The position numbers and the translations under genes were made by a program. A stretch of 64,000 nt of DNA, from positions 88,923-152,922 of the forward strand of contig JASCPF010000001.1 of assembly GCA_029959325.1 (NCBI GenBank), written 5' to 3'. The DNA comes from Microbacteriaceae bacterium PS02068. Lineage in GTDB: Bacteria > Actinomycetota > Actinomycetes > Actinomycetales > Microbacteriaceae. Shown here piece by piece: positions 52,341-61,690 of the stretch. The notes below the pieces were generated by a model, which did not search any database, was not told the DNA's origin, and saw only the letters and a list, made by a program, of their open reading frames with translations. Position 1 is the first letter of the stretch. Each line of letters begins with the position of its first letter.

Positions 52341-54506
52341 TCAGTTCTTGGCGAGTGCCGCGCGCTCCTGCTGGCCGAGGCGACGCGTGAGCGCATCGGC
52401 GAGACCCGGATGCGCGAGGAGAGCGGGATCTCCGGCGAGCAGATCTTCGGCCGCGGCGCGGGCGACCGCGATGAGGTCGGCGTCGGCGACGACCCGCAGC
52501 AGTCGCAGCGACGACCGGGCGCCCGACTGGGCGTCACCGAGCACGTCGCCTTCGCCCCGCAGCTCGAGGTCGACCTCGGCCAGCGCGAATCCGTCGGTCG
52601 TCGACGCGACCGCGTCGACGCGCGACCGCGCGGGCGTGCCCTCGGGCGCCTCGGTGACGAGCAGGCACAGGCCGGGCACGCTGCCGCGACCCACGCGGCC
52701 GCGCAGCTGGTGCAGCTGCGAGACGCCGAACCGGTCGGCCTCGAGGATCACCATCGTCGACGCGTTCGCCACGTCGACCCCCACTTCGACGACGGTCGTC
52801 GCGATGAGCACGTCGATCTCGCCGCGCGCGAAGGCCTGCATGATGGCATCCTTCTGCTCACCCGGCATCTTGCCGTGCAGGGTCTCGACGCGGATGCCCT
52901 CCCACCCGGGCAGCGTGGCGGCCAGCTCTCGCACCTGCACGACTCCCCACCGGGTGCGCGGCTGCTCGCCCGCGACGACAGGGGCCTCATCCGAGGCATC
53001 CTTGCCCTTCGCCGTCGTCGCCTCAGCGTCGATCGCCGCACAGACCACGAACACCTGGTGACCCTTCGCGACCTCTTCGGCGATGCGCTCCCACACGCGC
53101 CCGAACCACGCCGGCTTCTCGGCGAGCGGTGCGACGAAGGTCGAGATCCCCGCGCGGCCGGGCGGCAGCGTGCGAATGGTCGACACATCCAGGTCACCGA
53201 ACACCGTCATCGCGACGGTGCGCGGAATGGGCGTCGCCGTGAGCACCAGGACGTGCGGCGCGGTGCCCTTCGCGCGCAGGGTCTCGCGCTGCTCGACGCC
53301 GAAGCGATGCTGCTCGTCGACGACCACGAGACCCAGGTCGGCGAAGGTCGTCGAGGCGCTGAGCAGCGCATGCGTGCCGACGACGATGCGCGCCTGTCCC
53401 GACGCCGCGCGGAGCGCCGCCTTGCGGCGATCGGCCGCGGGCTGCTGCCCGGTGAGCAGCGTCGGCATGAGTTCGGGGGCGAGCTGCGGGCCGAGCATGC
53501 GCGCGATCGAGCGGACATGCTGCGCCGCGAGCACTTCGGTCGGCGCGATGAGCGCCGACTGGCCGCCCGACTCGGCGACCTGCAGCATCGCCCGAAGCGC
53601 CACGAGGGTCTTCCCCGACCCGACCTCACCCTGCACGAGCCGGTTCATCGGCCACGCGCCCTCGAGGTCGCTCGCGATCACATCGCCGACGGCACGCTGG
53701 TCGGCGGTGCGCTCGAAGGCGAGGTGCGCGTCGAACCGCGCCAGCAGGCCACCGGCAGGCCGGGAGGTCGCCGACATCGCCCGTACGAACTGGCGCTGCT
53801 GCAGCAGCGCCGTCTGCAGCACGAATGCCTCGTGCATGCGCAGCGTCGCCCGCGCCGGCTCGATCTGTTCGAACTCATCCGGAACGTGGATGCCGCGGAG
53901 GGCCGCATCGGCGTCGAGAAGCCCGTGCGCACGTCGAAACGACGCGGGCAACGGGTCATCGACCCTCTCGAGCCGCTCGAGGAGGTCGCCGATCGTCTTC
54001 TGGATCTGCCAGCTCGCGATCGTGCTGGTGGCCGGGTAGATCGGGATCGGCTCGTTCTGGCGCACGGCGGCGTTGAGCCTCGCGACATCCGAGTCGTCGA
54101 ACAATTGGTAGTCCGGGTGCGCGAGCTGCTGCTGACCCTTGAACTGCCCGACCTTGCCGGAGAAGATCCCCTGCACGCCGACCTTGAGCTGGTCGGCGCG
54201 CCACTGCTGGTTGAAGAACGTCAGGCTCAGCGCGCCCGCGCCGTCGCTGATGACCACTTCGAGGATGTTGCCACGCCGCTGCTTCATCTGGCGGACCGTC
54301 GCCGAGCGCACTTCGGCGACGATCGTGACCTGCTCGCCGAGCGGCAGTGACGCGATCGGGGTGAGTTCGCCGCGGCGAGCGTACCGACGCGGGTAGTGGG
54401 TCAGCAGATCGCCCACCGTCGCCATCGCGAACGCACGCTCGAACAGGCCCGCCGTCTTCCCGCCGAGCGCGTCGTCGAGGCTCGTGTCGAGCGTCACCGA
54501 GGGCAT
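52341..54506 (-). CDS. recG: ATP-dependent DNA helicase RecG
   Basis: A 721-residue branch-migration helicase. The N-terminal wedge/OB domain spans about 55-150 and includes GVQGIFSGKVGQFKGQQQLA. Helicase motifs are Walker A QGEVGSGKTLVAL, VVVDEQHRFGVEQRE, VLTATPIPRTVAMTVFGDL and QLHQLRGRVGRGSVPGLCLL. The length is a little longer than many RecG proteins. It reads into coaD with a short gap. Confidence 0.96.
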   Translation of the reverse strand: MPSVTLDTSLDDALGGKTAGLFERAFAMATVGDLLTHYPRRYARRGELTPIASLPLGEQVTIVAEVRSATVRQMKQRRGNILEVVISDGAGALSLTFFNQQWRADQLKVGVQGIFSGKVGQFKGQQQLAHPDYQLFDDSDVARLNAAVRQNEPIPIYPATSTIASWQIQKTIGDLLERLERVDDPLPASFRRAHGLLDADAALRGIHVPDEFEQIEPARATLRMHEAFVLQTALLQQRQFVRAMSATSRPAGGLLARFDAHLAFERTADQRAVGDVIASDLEGAWPMNRLVQGEVGSGKTLVALRAMLQVAESGGQSALIAPTEVLAAQHVRSIARMLGPQLAPELMPTLLTGQQPAADRRKAALRAASGQARIVVGTHALLSASTTFADLGLVVVDEQHRFGVEQRETLRAKGTAPHVLVLTATPIPRTVAMTVFGDLDVSTIRTLPPGRAGISTFVAPLAEKPAWFGRVWERIAEEVAKGHQVFVVCAAIDAEATTAKGKDASDEAPVVAGEQPRTRWGVVQVRELAATLPGWEGIRVETLHGKMPGEQKDAIMQAFARGEIDVLIATTVVEVGVDVANASTMVILEADRFGVSQLHQLRGRVGRGSVPGLCLLVTEAPEGTPARSRVDAVASTTDGFALAEVDLELRGEGDVLGDAQSGARSSLRLLRVVADADLIAVARAAAEDLLAGDPALLAHPGLADALTRRLGQQERAALAKN

Positions 54507-54589
54507 GCCACGAGTCTAGGCACCGCCCCGGACGACCGGCGTCCGCTCGTACGCCCGGCGGGGAATGCGGCGCCGCGTACAGTTGCCTG

Positions 54590-55168
54590 ATGCTTCGCCG
54601 ACTGCTCGCCCGCCTGTACTGGACTGTCAGTCGGTGGACGCTGCGCACCGAACCGGCTCCGACGCGGCCCACGATCCTCATCGGCGCACCGCATACGTCG
54701 AACTGGGACTTCGTGCTGATGCTCGCCATCTCGTGGCGGCTCGGCATCCCCGTGCGCTGGCTCGGCAAGGCGAGCCTCTTCGCCGGCTGGCGAGGGCCGA
54801 TCATGCGCGGGCTCGGCGGCATTCCGGTGCAACGAGATGACGCGAGCCGCGTCGTCGACGAGGTCATCGCGCGCGTGCGCGACGGCGAGGTCTTCGGGCT
54901 CGTCGTCACACCCGACGGCACCCGTGGCGGGAACGCCTACTGGAAGAGCGGCTTCTACCGCATCGCCCGTGCGACGGGGATGCCGGTGACGCTCGGCTAC
55001 GTCGACCGCACCACGATGACGACCGGCCTCGGCCCGACGATCGAACTCACGAGCGACGTGGCACGCGACATGGACCGCATCCGCGCGTTCTACGCCGACA
55101 AGGCGGGGCTTCGCCCGGAACGTCGCGCCGAGCCGCGACTCGAGAACGAGGATGCCTCGAGGGACTGA
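54590..55168 (+). CDS. 1-acyl-glycerol-3-phosphate acyltransferase-like
   Basis: A 192-residue PlsC-like acyltransferase. It starts MLRRLLARLYWTVSRWTLRT, and the conserved blocks are LIGAPHTSNWDFVLML (the HxxxxD-type catalytic His-Asp), GIPVQRDD and LVVTPDGTRGGNAYWKSGFY (the glycine/arginine block). The family adds a second acyl chain in phospholipid synthesis, but the small size and lack of a long membrane anchor make the exact acceptor uncertain. It is divergent from recG and precedes rsmD. Confidence 0.82.
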   Translation: MLRRLLARLYWTVSRWTLRTEPAPTRPTILIGAPHTSNWDFVLMLAISWRLGIPVRWLGKASLFAGWRGPIMRGLGGIPVQRDDASRVVDEVIARVRDGEVFGLVVTPDGTRGGNAYWKSGFYRIARATGMPVTLGYVDRTTMTTGLGPTIELTSDVARDMDRIRAFYADKAGLRPERRAEPRLENEDASRD

Positions 55169-55203
55169 CCCGGCGCCGTCGTCCGGCGTCGTATTCTTGC
55201 ACC

Positions 55204-55788
55204 GTGACGAGGATCATCGCCGGAGCCGCGGGCTCGCTGACCCTCACTGTTCCCGACGCGGGCACGCGCCCGACGAGCGACCGCGTGCGCGAGTCGCTGT
55301 TCGGAGCATTGGATGCCGCAGACGCACTCCGCGGCGCGGCGGTGCTCGACCTCTACGCCGGCTCGGGCGCGCTGGGGCTCGAAGCCCTGAGCCGGGGAGC
55401 GGCGTCGGCCGACCTCGTCGAGAAGTCGGCGCGCGCGGCATCGGTCGCCGAGCGCAACGTGCGCGCGGTGCTGCGCGCAGTGCCGGGCGCCATCGCACGC
55501 GTGCACACCGCGTCGGTGGATGCCTTCCTGCGCAGCGCCCCGGCGTCGTACGACCTCGTCTTCGTCGACCCGCCGTACGACCTCGACGGCGCGGCGCTGG
55601 GCGTGACGCTGGCGCTGCTCACCCCGCGCCTGACACCGGACGCGCGCGTGATCGTCGAGCGCGCGACGCGCTCGGGCGCTCCCGCGCTGCCTCCGGGGCT
55701 CTCAGTCCTCCGCGACAAGCGCTACGGCGAGACGACCCTCTGGTGGCTGGGGCTCGACGTGCCGAGCGCACGAGTCTCTGACGCCTGA
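55204..55788 (+). CDS. rsmD: 16S rRNA (guanine-966-N2)-methyltransferase
   Basis: A 194-residue SAM-dependent methyltransferase. Motifs are MTRIIAGAAGSLTLTVPDAG, DRVRESLFGALD, VLDLYAGSGALGLEALSRGA and the catalytic VFVDPPYDLDG. The GTG at 55204 follows a short gap after the acyltransferase. In many actinobacteria rsmD adjoins coaD. Here the two are nearby, on opposite strands. Confidence 0.93.
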   Translation: MTRIIAGAAGSLTLTVPDAGTRPTSDRVRESLFGALDAADALRGAAVLDLYAGSGALGLEALSRGAASADLVEKSARAASVAERNVRAVLRAVPGAIARVHTASVDAFLRSAPASYDLVFVDPPYDLDGAALGVTLALLTPRLTPDARVIVERATRSGAPALPPGLSVLRDKRYGETTLWWLGLDVPSARVSDA

Positions 55789-55848
55789 CGCGTCCGAAAC
55801 TCGTTCCCGTCGAGGGTGGGACGATTCAGGCGACCGGAACGCCGCCGG

Positions 55849-56832
55849 TCAGCCGCGGCCGGCGTCCCAGTCACGGTGCGGGTCCCAGCCGAGGCGGCCC
55901 GTGACGGGCTCGCCCGCGATCATGACGGAAGCCTCGGTGCGCGCCCGTACCCGGCCGATCGCACGGAATCCCTCCGGAAGGGACGCGCCCGACGGAAAGC
56001 ACGCGAGCAGGGCGTGATCTTCGCCGCCGCGCAGCGCGGCCTCGTCGAGGCCCGCGTCGAGATCCAGCGTGGCGCCCGAGGCATCCGCGAGTCTCGTGGC
56101 ATCCAGCAGCAGCCCGTCGGAGACATCCATCATGGCGGTCGCTCCGCCGCGCGCGGCGGAAACGCCGCGCGCGATCGGCGGCTGCGGGCGCAACTGCGCC
56201 GCGAGGTCGGCACGCTCGTGCTCCGACAGTTTGTCGGAGTCGACGGTCACCGGGGCGCCCTGCGCGTCGCGGAACCGATCGAAGAGCAGCGTGAGCCCCC
56301 GAGCCGCCGCGCCGAGATCGCCCGCGACCGCCACCGTGTCACCGGAGCGTGCGCCGCTGCGCAGCACCGGTTCGAGGCCCTCGAGCACGCCGATCGCCGT
56401 CACCGCGACGGTGAGGGTGTCGGATGCCGTGAGGTCACCCCCCTCGATCGCGCAGCCGGGGGCCAGCCCGTCGCACGCGGCGCGCAGCCCGCGCGCGAGG
56501 TCGTCGACGAACCCCGCCGTCGTCTCGTCGGGAAGAGCCAGTGCGACGAACAACGCGGTCGGGCGCGCACCCATCGCAGCGACATCGGCGAGGTTGACGG
56601 CGGCGGCCTTCCAGCCCAGGTCGTAGCCCGACGACCACGCGAGGCGGAAGTCGGGGCCGTGCACCAGCGTGTCGGTCGTCACGACCACACGACCACCCGG
56701 CGCGGCGAGCACGGCGGCGTCGTCACCCGGCCCCACGAGCGCCTGAGACGAGCCGTCGAGGGCGGCGAAGATGCGCGCGAGCAGCGCCCGCTCACCCAGC
56801 TCACCGACGGTCACGTCGCGCTCTGCATGCAT
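55849..56832 (-). CDS. thiL: Thiamine-monophosphate kinase
   Basis: A 327-residue enzyme that makes thiamine diphosphate from thiamine monophosphate. The N-terminal GPGDDAAVLAAPGGRVVVTT, GWKAAAVNLADVAAMGARPT, GCAIEGGDLTASDTLTVAVT and MMDVSDGLLLDATRLADASG carry the conserved Asp residues that bind Mg-ATP. The ATG at 56832 is chosen because the longer frame overlaps the DUF3515 gene. It is convergent with rsmD and divergent from the lipoprotein gene. Confidence 0.93.
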   Translation of the reverse strand: MHAERDVTVGELGERALLARIFAALDGSSQALVGPGDDAAVLAAPGGRVVVTTDTLVHGPDFRLAWSSGYDLGWKAAAVNLADVAAMGARPTALFVALALPDETTAGFVDDLARGLRAACDGLAPGCAIEGGDLTASDTLTVAVTAIGVLEGLEPVLRSGARSGDTVAVAGDLGAAARGLTLLFDRFRDAQGAPVTVDSDKLSEHERADLAAQLRPQPPIARGVSAARGGATAMMDVSDGLLLDATRLADASGATLDLDAGLDEAALRGGEDHALLACFPSGASLPEGFRAIGRVRARTEASVMIAGEPVTGRLGWDPHRDWDAGRG

Positions 56833-56854
56833 GCCTCCACGGTAGCCTGGTGGA

Positions 56855-57325
56855 GTGTCCCGCCCGCGATCTGCCGCTCTCGTCCTCGTGTCCGCTGCGG
56901 CGGTGGCGCTGCTCAGCGGGTGCACGTCGACGGTGTCGATGACGCCCGCGAAAGAGGCGAACGACCCCGCCTGCGCCGCCGTGATGGTGCGCCTGCCGAG
57001 CACGGTGGACGGGCAGGATCGCCGCTGGACGGATGCCCAGGCCACCGGGGCGTGGGGCGACCCCAGCACGGTGCTGATGACGTGCGGTCTCGCGGCTCCC
57101 GGTCCCTCGACGCTCACCTGCCAGACGGCGGGCGGCGTCGACTGGTTGATGGACGACTCCGAGGCGCCCAACTATCGCTTCACGACGTTCGGGCGCACCC
57201 CTGCCGTCGAGGTGTACCTCGACTACGACGTCGTCAGCGGCGCGCGGGTGCTGAGCGATCTCGCGACCGCCGTGCAGCAGCTGCCGTCGGACGGCCGCGC
57301 CTGCACCGAGCGCCCCTCGTCCTGA
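56855..57325 (+). CDS. DUF3515 lipoprotein
   Basis: A 156-residue protein with a basic start, a hydrophobic segment and the lipobox LLSGC (LVLVSAAAVALLSGCTST), so lipidation at Cys23 is expected. The mature part shows ACAAVMVRLPSTVDGQDRRW, the DUF3515 pattern of actinobacteria, with Cys pairs that may form disulfides. Function unknown. It overlaps nothing and is convergent with ddl. Confidence 0.88.
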   Translation: MSRPRSAALVLVSAAAVALLSGCTSTVSMTPAKEANDPACAAVMVRLPSTVDGQDRRWTDAQATGAWGDPSTVLMTCGLAAPGPSTLTCQTAGGVDWLMDDSEAPNYRFTTFGRTPAVEVYLDYDVVSGARVLSDLATAVQQLPSDGRACTERPSS

Positions 57326-57344
57326 GCGGGCAAGTCCCGCCGGC

Positions 57345-58427
57345 CTACGCCTCGAGTGCGAGATCGATCAGTTCGCTGATCAGCTGCGGATACGTCATGC
57401 CCGAGGCGATCCAGCACGTCGGGAACATCGAGATCGGCGTGAACCCGGGCATGGTGTTCACCTCGTTCACGAAGAACTCGGTGCCCGTGAAGAAGAAGTC
57501 GACGCGTGAGAGCCCCTGACCGCCCACGGCCTCGAACGCGCGGGCCGCGATGCGCTGCATCTCGCCCAGTTCGCCGTCGCCGAGAACGGCGGGGCAGACC
57601 AGCTCGATGCCGTCGGCGCCGAGATACTTCGCGTCGAAGTCGTAGAACTCGCGTCCCGAGATCACGATCTCACCCGCCACGCTGACGCGCGACGCGCCGC
57701 CGTCGCGCCCCTGCAGCACCCCGCACTCGACCTCGCGCCCGACGATCGCCTGTTCGACGAGCACCGTGGCGTCCTCCGCGAAGGCAAGATCGAGCGCGGC
57801 ATCCAACTCTGACCACTCCGACACCTTCGACACGCCCACGCTCGACCCGGCCCGAGCGGGCTTGACGAACGCCGGCAGCCCGAGCGAGCGGATGCGACGG
57901 TTCCAGAGGTCAGGATCGCGGGCCAGATCTCGGCGCGTCACGGTGACCCACGGCACGACGGGCACGCCGGCAGATTTCAGGATGCTCTTGGTGGTGTGCT
58001 TGTCCATGCCGATCGCCGACATGAGCAGCCCCGCGCCGACGTACGGCAGGTCGAGCAGCTCGAGGAAGCCCTGCACCGTGCCGTCCTCGCCGAAGCGGCC
58101 GTGCAGGATCGGGAAGACCACGTCGACGTCGCCGAGCGAGCGGGTGCCCGTGGCGTCCGTCACCTTCAGCTCGCGCGAGAGCGCCGAATCCGGCCAGACG
58201 ACGCGCGTGCCGTTGTCGACGACCTCCGGAAGGTGCTCGGGGTCGAGGCCGAACTTGTCGGGTTCGTCGTCCTCGAGGACGAACGCACCGCCCCGCGTGA
58301 TGCCCACCGGGATGACGTCGAAGCGCTCGCGATCAATCGCCCGAAGGACGCCCCCAGCCGTTGCGGAGCTGATCGAATGCTCGCTGGAGCGACCGCCGAA
58401 AAGCACCGCCACCACCGTTTTGTCCAT
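57345..58427 (-). CDS. ddl: D-alanine--D-alanine ligase
   Basis: A 360-residue ATP-grasp enzyme for peptidoglycan precursors. It starts MDKTVVAVLFGGRSSEHSIS. Also seen are LPYVGAGLLMSAIGMDKHTT, the ATP-binding KPARAGSSVGVSKVSEWSEL and the C-terminal metal-binding FFVNEVNTMPGFTPISMFPT. AGAGGA precedes the ATG by seven bases. The first 95 bases overlap the 3' end of gpsA in a different frame, so the two are tightly coupled. Confidence 0.95.
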   Translation of the reverse strand: MDKTVVAVLFGGRSSEHSISSATAGGVLRAIDRERFDVIPVGITRGGAFVLEDDEPDKFGLDPEHLPEVVDNGTRVVWPDSALSRELKVTDATGTRSLGDVDVVFPILHGRFGEDGTVQGFLELLDLPYVGAGLLMSAIGMDKHTTKSILKSAGVPVVPWVTVTRRDLARDPDLWNRRIRSLGLPAFVKPARAGSSVGVSKVSEWSELDAALDLAFAEDATVLVEQAIVGREVECGVLQGRDGGASRVSVAGEIVISGREFYDFDAKYLGADGIELVCPAVLGDGELGEMQRIAARAFEAVGGQGLSRVDFFFTGTEFFVNEVNTMPGFTPISMFPTCWIASGMTYPQLISELIDLALEA

Positions 58428-59478
58428 TCTGGGTCCTCTCGCCCGTGGGCTTGTCGTCGTCGGTCGTCAGGTGCGGAGCGATCTCGCGCGGTTTCATCGT
58501 GCCGTCGAGCACCATCTTCACCTGCTCGACGATCGGCATCGACACACCGGCGTCATGAGCGAGCTGCAGGATCGGCGCGACCGAGGCGAGACCCTCGGCC
58601 GTCTGGTTCATCTGCTTGACGACGTCCTGGAAGCTGTAGCCCTGACCGAGCAGACGTCCCGCGGTGTTGTTGCGGCTGAGCGGCGACTGGCACGTCGCGA
58701 TCAGGTCGCCGAGACCCGCGAGACCCTGCAGGGTCTCGGGCTGCGCCCCGAACGCCACGGCGAAATCGGTCATCTCGACGAGACCTCGCGTGATGATGGA
58801 TGCCTTGGTGTTCTCGCCGTAGCCGACGCCGTCGACGATGCCGATCGCGACGGCGATGAGGTTCTTCAGCACTCCGCCGAACTCGGTGCCGATGACATCG
58901 GTGTTGACGAAAGTGCGGAAGTAGGCGTTGCGGGCGCGGAGCGCGACCGCCTCGGCCGTCTCACGACTCGTCGACGAGATCACGGCAGCGGTCGGCTGCT
59001 CGCGCGCGATCTCGAGGGCGAGGTTGGGGCCGGATGCCACAGCGATGCGCGACGGGTCGCAGTGCAGTTCCTGCTCGATGACCTGGCTCATCCGCAGCCC
59101 GGAGCGCTTCTCGACGCCCTTCATCAGCGAGACGACCGGGGCGTCGGTGTGCGCGATGAGCGGCCGGATGGCCTTGAGGTTCTGGCGCAGCGCCTGACTC
59201 GAGATCGCGAGGTACACCTGCGAGGCGCCGTCGAGCGCTTCGGACAGGTGCGATGTGGCCGACATGGTGCGGGGCAGGTTGATGCCCGGCAGGTACTCGC
59301 TGTTGCGATGTCCCTCGTGGATCTCTTGCGCCAGTTCAGACCGCCGCGCCCACATCACGACGTGGGCGCCACCGTCGGCCAGCACCTTGCCGAACGTCGT
59401 GCCCCAGCTGCCCGAGCCGATGACGGCGATGCGCGGTCCTCCCGCGGGGCCGCGGCTTCCCCCGCTTCTAGGACTCAA
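58333..59478 (-). CDS. gpsA: NAD(P)H-dependent glycerol-3-phosphate dehydrogenase
   Basis: A 381-residue dehydrogenase for phospholipid precursors. The Rossmann start is RIAVIGSGSWGTTFGKVLAD. Also seen are TEFGGVLKNLIAVAIGIVDG with the catalytic Lys, GLAGLGDLIATCQSPLSRNN and GYSFQDVVKQMNQTAEGLAS. The C-terminal 45 residues are a low-complexity Gly/Gln/Arg tail that extends over the ddl start (95-base overlap). The only start in reach is a TTG at 59478, which overlaps the upstream stop. No ATG or GTG serves. Confidence 0.93.
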   Translation of the reverse strand: MSPRSGGSRGPAGGPRIAVIGSGSWGTTFGKVLADGGAHVVMWARRSELAQEIHEGHRNSEYLPGINLPRTMSATSHLSEALDGASQVYLAISSQALRQNLKAIRPLIAHTDAPVVSLMKGVEKRSGLRMSQVIEQELHCDPSRIAVASGPNLALEIAREQPTAAVISSTSRETAEAVALRARNAYFRTFVNTDVIGTEFGGVLKNLIAVAIGIVDGVGYGENTKASIITRGLVEMTDFAVAFGAQPETLQGLAGLGDLIATCQSPLSRNNTAGRLLGQGYSFQDVVKQMNQTAEGLASVAPILQLAHDAGVSMPIVEQVKMVLDGTMKPREIAPHLTTDDDKPTGERTQNGQNGGGGAFRRSLQRAFDQLRNGWGRPSGD

Positions 59479-60235
59479 GGCGACCCGTTTCGTTCTGGCC
59501 GTGCAGGGCCGGGTTCCAGCGTTCCGCCGGCGGCTGCTCGCCGCGCAGGTCGCCGAGCAGGGCGGCGATGTCGGCCATCACCGCGTCGGTCGCGGCGATG
59601 AGGTTGGCGTTGCCGGTTCCGCCCGCCCGATAGGCATCCAGGTCCACCGCCGGGCCGAGCGCCACCTGCACGCGCTTGCGCAGCGGCCAGAGGCTGAGCT
59701 TGCCGTAGCGCGGCAGAATCCGCTGCACACCCCACGTGGCCATGGGAATGACGGGAATGCCCCCTTCGAGAGCGAGACGCACGGCGCCGCTCTTGCCGCG
59801 CATCGGCCACAGATCGGGATCGCGCGTGAGCGACCCTTCGGGATAGACGATCACGCCGCGGCCGTGCTCGACGAGCGCTTCGGCCTGCGCGATCGTCTGC
59901 TTCGCGGCCGAGGCCGACGACGCCCGCGCCACCGGGACCATGCCGGTCGCCCGCAGCACCGAACCCAACACGGGAACCTTGAACAGGCTCTCCTTCGCCA
60001 TGAATCGCGGGCCGCGACCGATCCGCCACGTCGCGACGGCGACGATCACGGGATCGAACTCGCTGTAGTGATTGGGCGCGATGACGTACGGGCCCTCCAT
60101 CGGCAGGTGCTCTGCCCCCGAGATGTCGATCTTGGCAATCAGTCCGGTGAGGGGAACGACGACGGCCGCCGCCGGCCAGAAGACGCTGGGGCGGGTCTTC
60201 TCGGCCGAGGCACGTCGGCGTGCGGTCGTGGCCAC
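59468..60235 (-). CDS. 1-acyl-sn-glycerol-3-phosphate acyltransferase
   Basis: A 255-residue PlsC-like membrane-associated enzyme. One membrane helix near 15-40 (VFWPAAAVVVPLTGLIAKID) precedes the NHYSEFD block (HxxxxD catalytic motif in YVIAPNHYSEFDPVIVAVAT), MAKESLFKVPVLGSVLRATG and VIVYPEGSLTRDPDLWPMRG. The GTG at 60235 gives the conserved N-terminus and lies four bases past the murA stop. It is the second such acyltransferase in the window, and its sequence is closer to classical PlsC than the one at 54.6 kb. Confidence 0.88.
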   Translation of the reverse strand: MATTARRRASAEKTRPSVFWPAAAVVVPLTGLIAKIDISGAEHLPMEGPYVIAPNHYSEFDPVIVAVATWRIGRGPRFMAKESLFKVPVLGSVLRATGMVPVARASSASAAKQTIAQAEALVEHGRGVIVYPEGSLTRDPDLWPMRGKSGAVRLALEGGIPVIPMATWGVQRILPRYGKLSLWPLRKRVQVALGPAVDLDAYRAGGTGNANLIAATDAVMADIAALLGDLRGEQPPAERWNPALHGQNETGRLES

Positions 60236-60239
60236 CGCG

Positions 60240-61622
60240 TCAGCCGATGACGTCGAAGTCGGCGCCGAGGGCCGTGAGCTTGTCGAGGAACTTCTCGTAC
60301 CCGCGGCGAATGATCTCGACGTTTCGCACGGTCGACTCACCCTCCGCCGCGAGTGCGGCGATCACGTAGCTGTACCCGCCGCGCAGGTCGGGCACCACGA
60401 CATCCGCACCGTGCAGGGGCGTCGGTCCGTTGATGACGGCCGCCTGCTCGAGCGCCCGACGCGGAACGCGCCGCTCGTCGCTCGCGATGCCCTCGGGGTG
60501 CACGACGATGTCGGCGCCCATCTGGTTGAGCGCCCGGGTGAAGCCGAGGCGGTTCTCGTACACGGTCTCGTGCACGGTCGAGGTGCCGTGCGCCTGCGTG
60601 AGCGCGACGATCAGCGGCTGCTGCCAGTCGGTCATGAATCCCGGGTGCACGTCGGTCTCGACGACGACGGGCTTCAGGTCGCCGCCCCGGCGGAAGCGGA
60701 TGCCGTCCTCGGCGATGTCGAAGTCGCCGCCCGCCTTCCGGAAGACGTTGAGGAAGGTCAGCATCTCCTGCTGCTTCGCTCCGCCGACGAAGATGTCGCC
60801 GTCGGTCGCCAGCGCGGCACACGCCCACGAGGCCGCCTCGTTGCGGTCGAAGATGCAGCGGTGGTCGTAGCCGCGCAGCGAATCGACGCCTTCGATGAAG
60901 ATGACGCGGTTCGGCTCGTAGGAGATGATCGCGCCCATCTTCTGCAGCACGGCGATCAGGTCCATGATCTCGGGCTCGATGGCGGCGTTGCGCAGCTCGG
61001 TCGTGCCCTTCGCGCGCACCGCCGTCAGCAGCACCTGCTCGGTCGCCCCGACGCTCGGGTACGGCAGCGTGATGTCCGCACCGTGCAGGCCCTGCGGCGC
61101 CGACAGGCGGATGCCGCTCGGCAGCTTGTCGACGGTCGCGCCGAACGCGCGCAACGCGCTGAGGTGGAAGTCGATCGGGCGATCGCCGATGCGGCATCCG
61201 CCGAGGTCGGGGATGAACGCCTGGCGAAGCAGGTGCAGCAGCGGTCCGCAGAAGAGGATCGGAATGCGGGATGCCCCCGCATGCGCGTCGATCTCCTCCA
61301 TGTGAGCCGACACGGCACCGCTCGGGTCGAGGCGCAGCACGCCCTCGCCGTCGTCGTCGACCGTCACACCGTGCACCTCGAGGAGGGAGCGCACGACCTT
61401 CACATCACTGATGTCGGGCACATCGCGCAGCACGCTCACGGTCTCGCCGAGAAGGGCGGCGACCATGGCCTTGGTGGCGAGGTTCTTCGCCCCCTTGACT
61501 TCGACGCGTCCGGTCAGCGGGCGCCCTCCGCGGATCGCCAGTACTTGACCGGACCTGTCGCTGATGCTGTCGCTGCCGTGTCCGGGCTGCGATGCCGCGG
61601 ATGCGCTCAGGAGGGTGTTCAT
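60240..61622 (-). CDS. murA: UDP-GlcNAc 1-carboxyvinyltransferase
   Basis: A 460-residue enzyme that starts peptidoglycan synthesis by adding enolpyruvyl to UDP-GlcNAc. Motifs are GRVEVKGAKNLATKAMVAAL, FIPDLGGCRIGDRPIDFHLS with the catalytic Cys, and TDVHPGFMTDWQQPLIVALT. The Cys (in GGCRIG) is present, so phosphomycin sensitivity is expected. The ATG at 61622 gives a short N-terminal extension before the GGRPLTG core. A longer frame is not conserved. Confidence 0.92.
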   Translation of the reverse strand: MNTLLSASAASQPGHGSDSISDRSGQVLAIRGGRPLTGRVEVKGAKNLATKAMVAALLGETVSVLRDVPDISDVKVVRSLLEVHGVTVDDDGEGVLRLDPSGAVSAHMEEIDAHAGASRIPILFCGPLLHLLRQAFIPDLGGCRIGDRPIDFHLSALRAFGATVDKLPSGIRLSAPQGLHGADITLPYPSVGATEQVLLTAVRAKGTTELRNAAIEPEIMDLIAVLQKMGAIISYEPNRVIFIEGVDSLRGYDHRCIFDRNEAASWACAALATDGDIFVGGAKQQEMLTFLNVFRKAGGDFDIAEDGIRFRRGGDLKPVVVETDVHPGFMTDWQQPLIVALTQAHGTSTVHETVYENRLGFTRALNQMGADIVVHPEGIASDERRVPRRALEQAAVINGPTPLHGADVVVPDLRGGYSYVIAALAAEGESTVRNVEIIRRGYEKFLDKLTALGADFDVIG

Positions 61623-61690
61623 CGATCGGACCTCACTTGTGTGTCGAGGGCGGGCCTGCATCTCCCCGGGTGCGGGGCGCGGGGCTCGGG

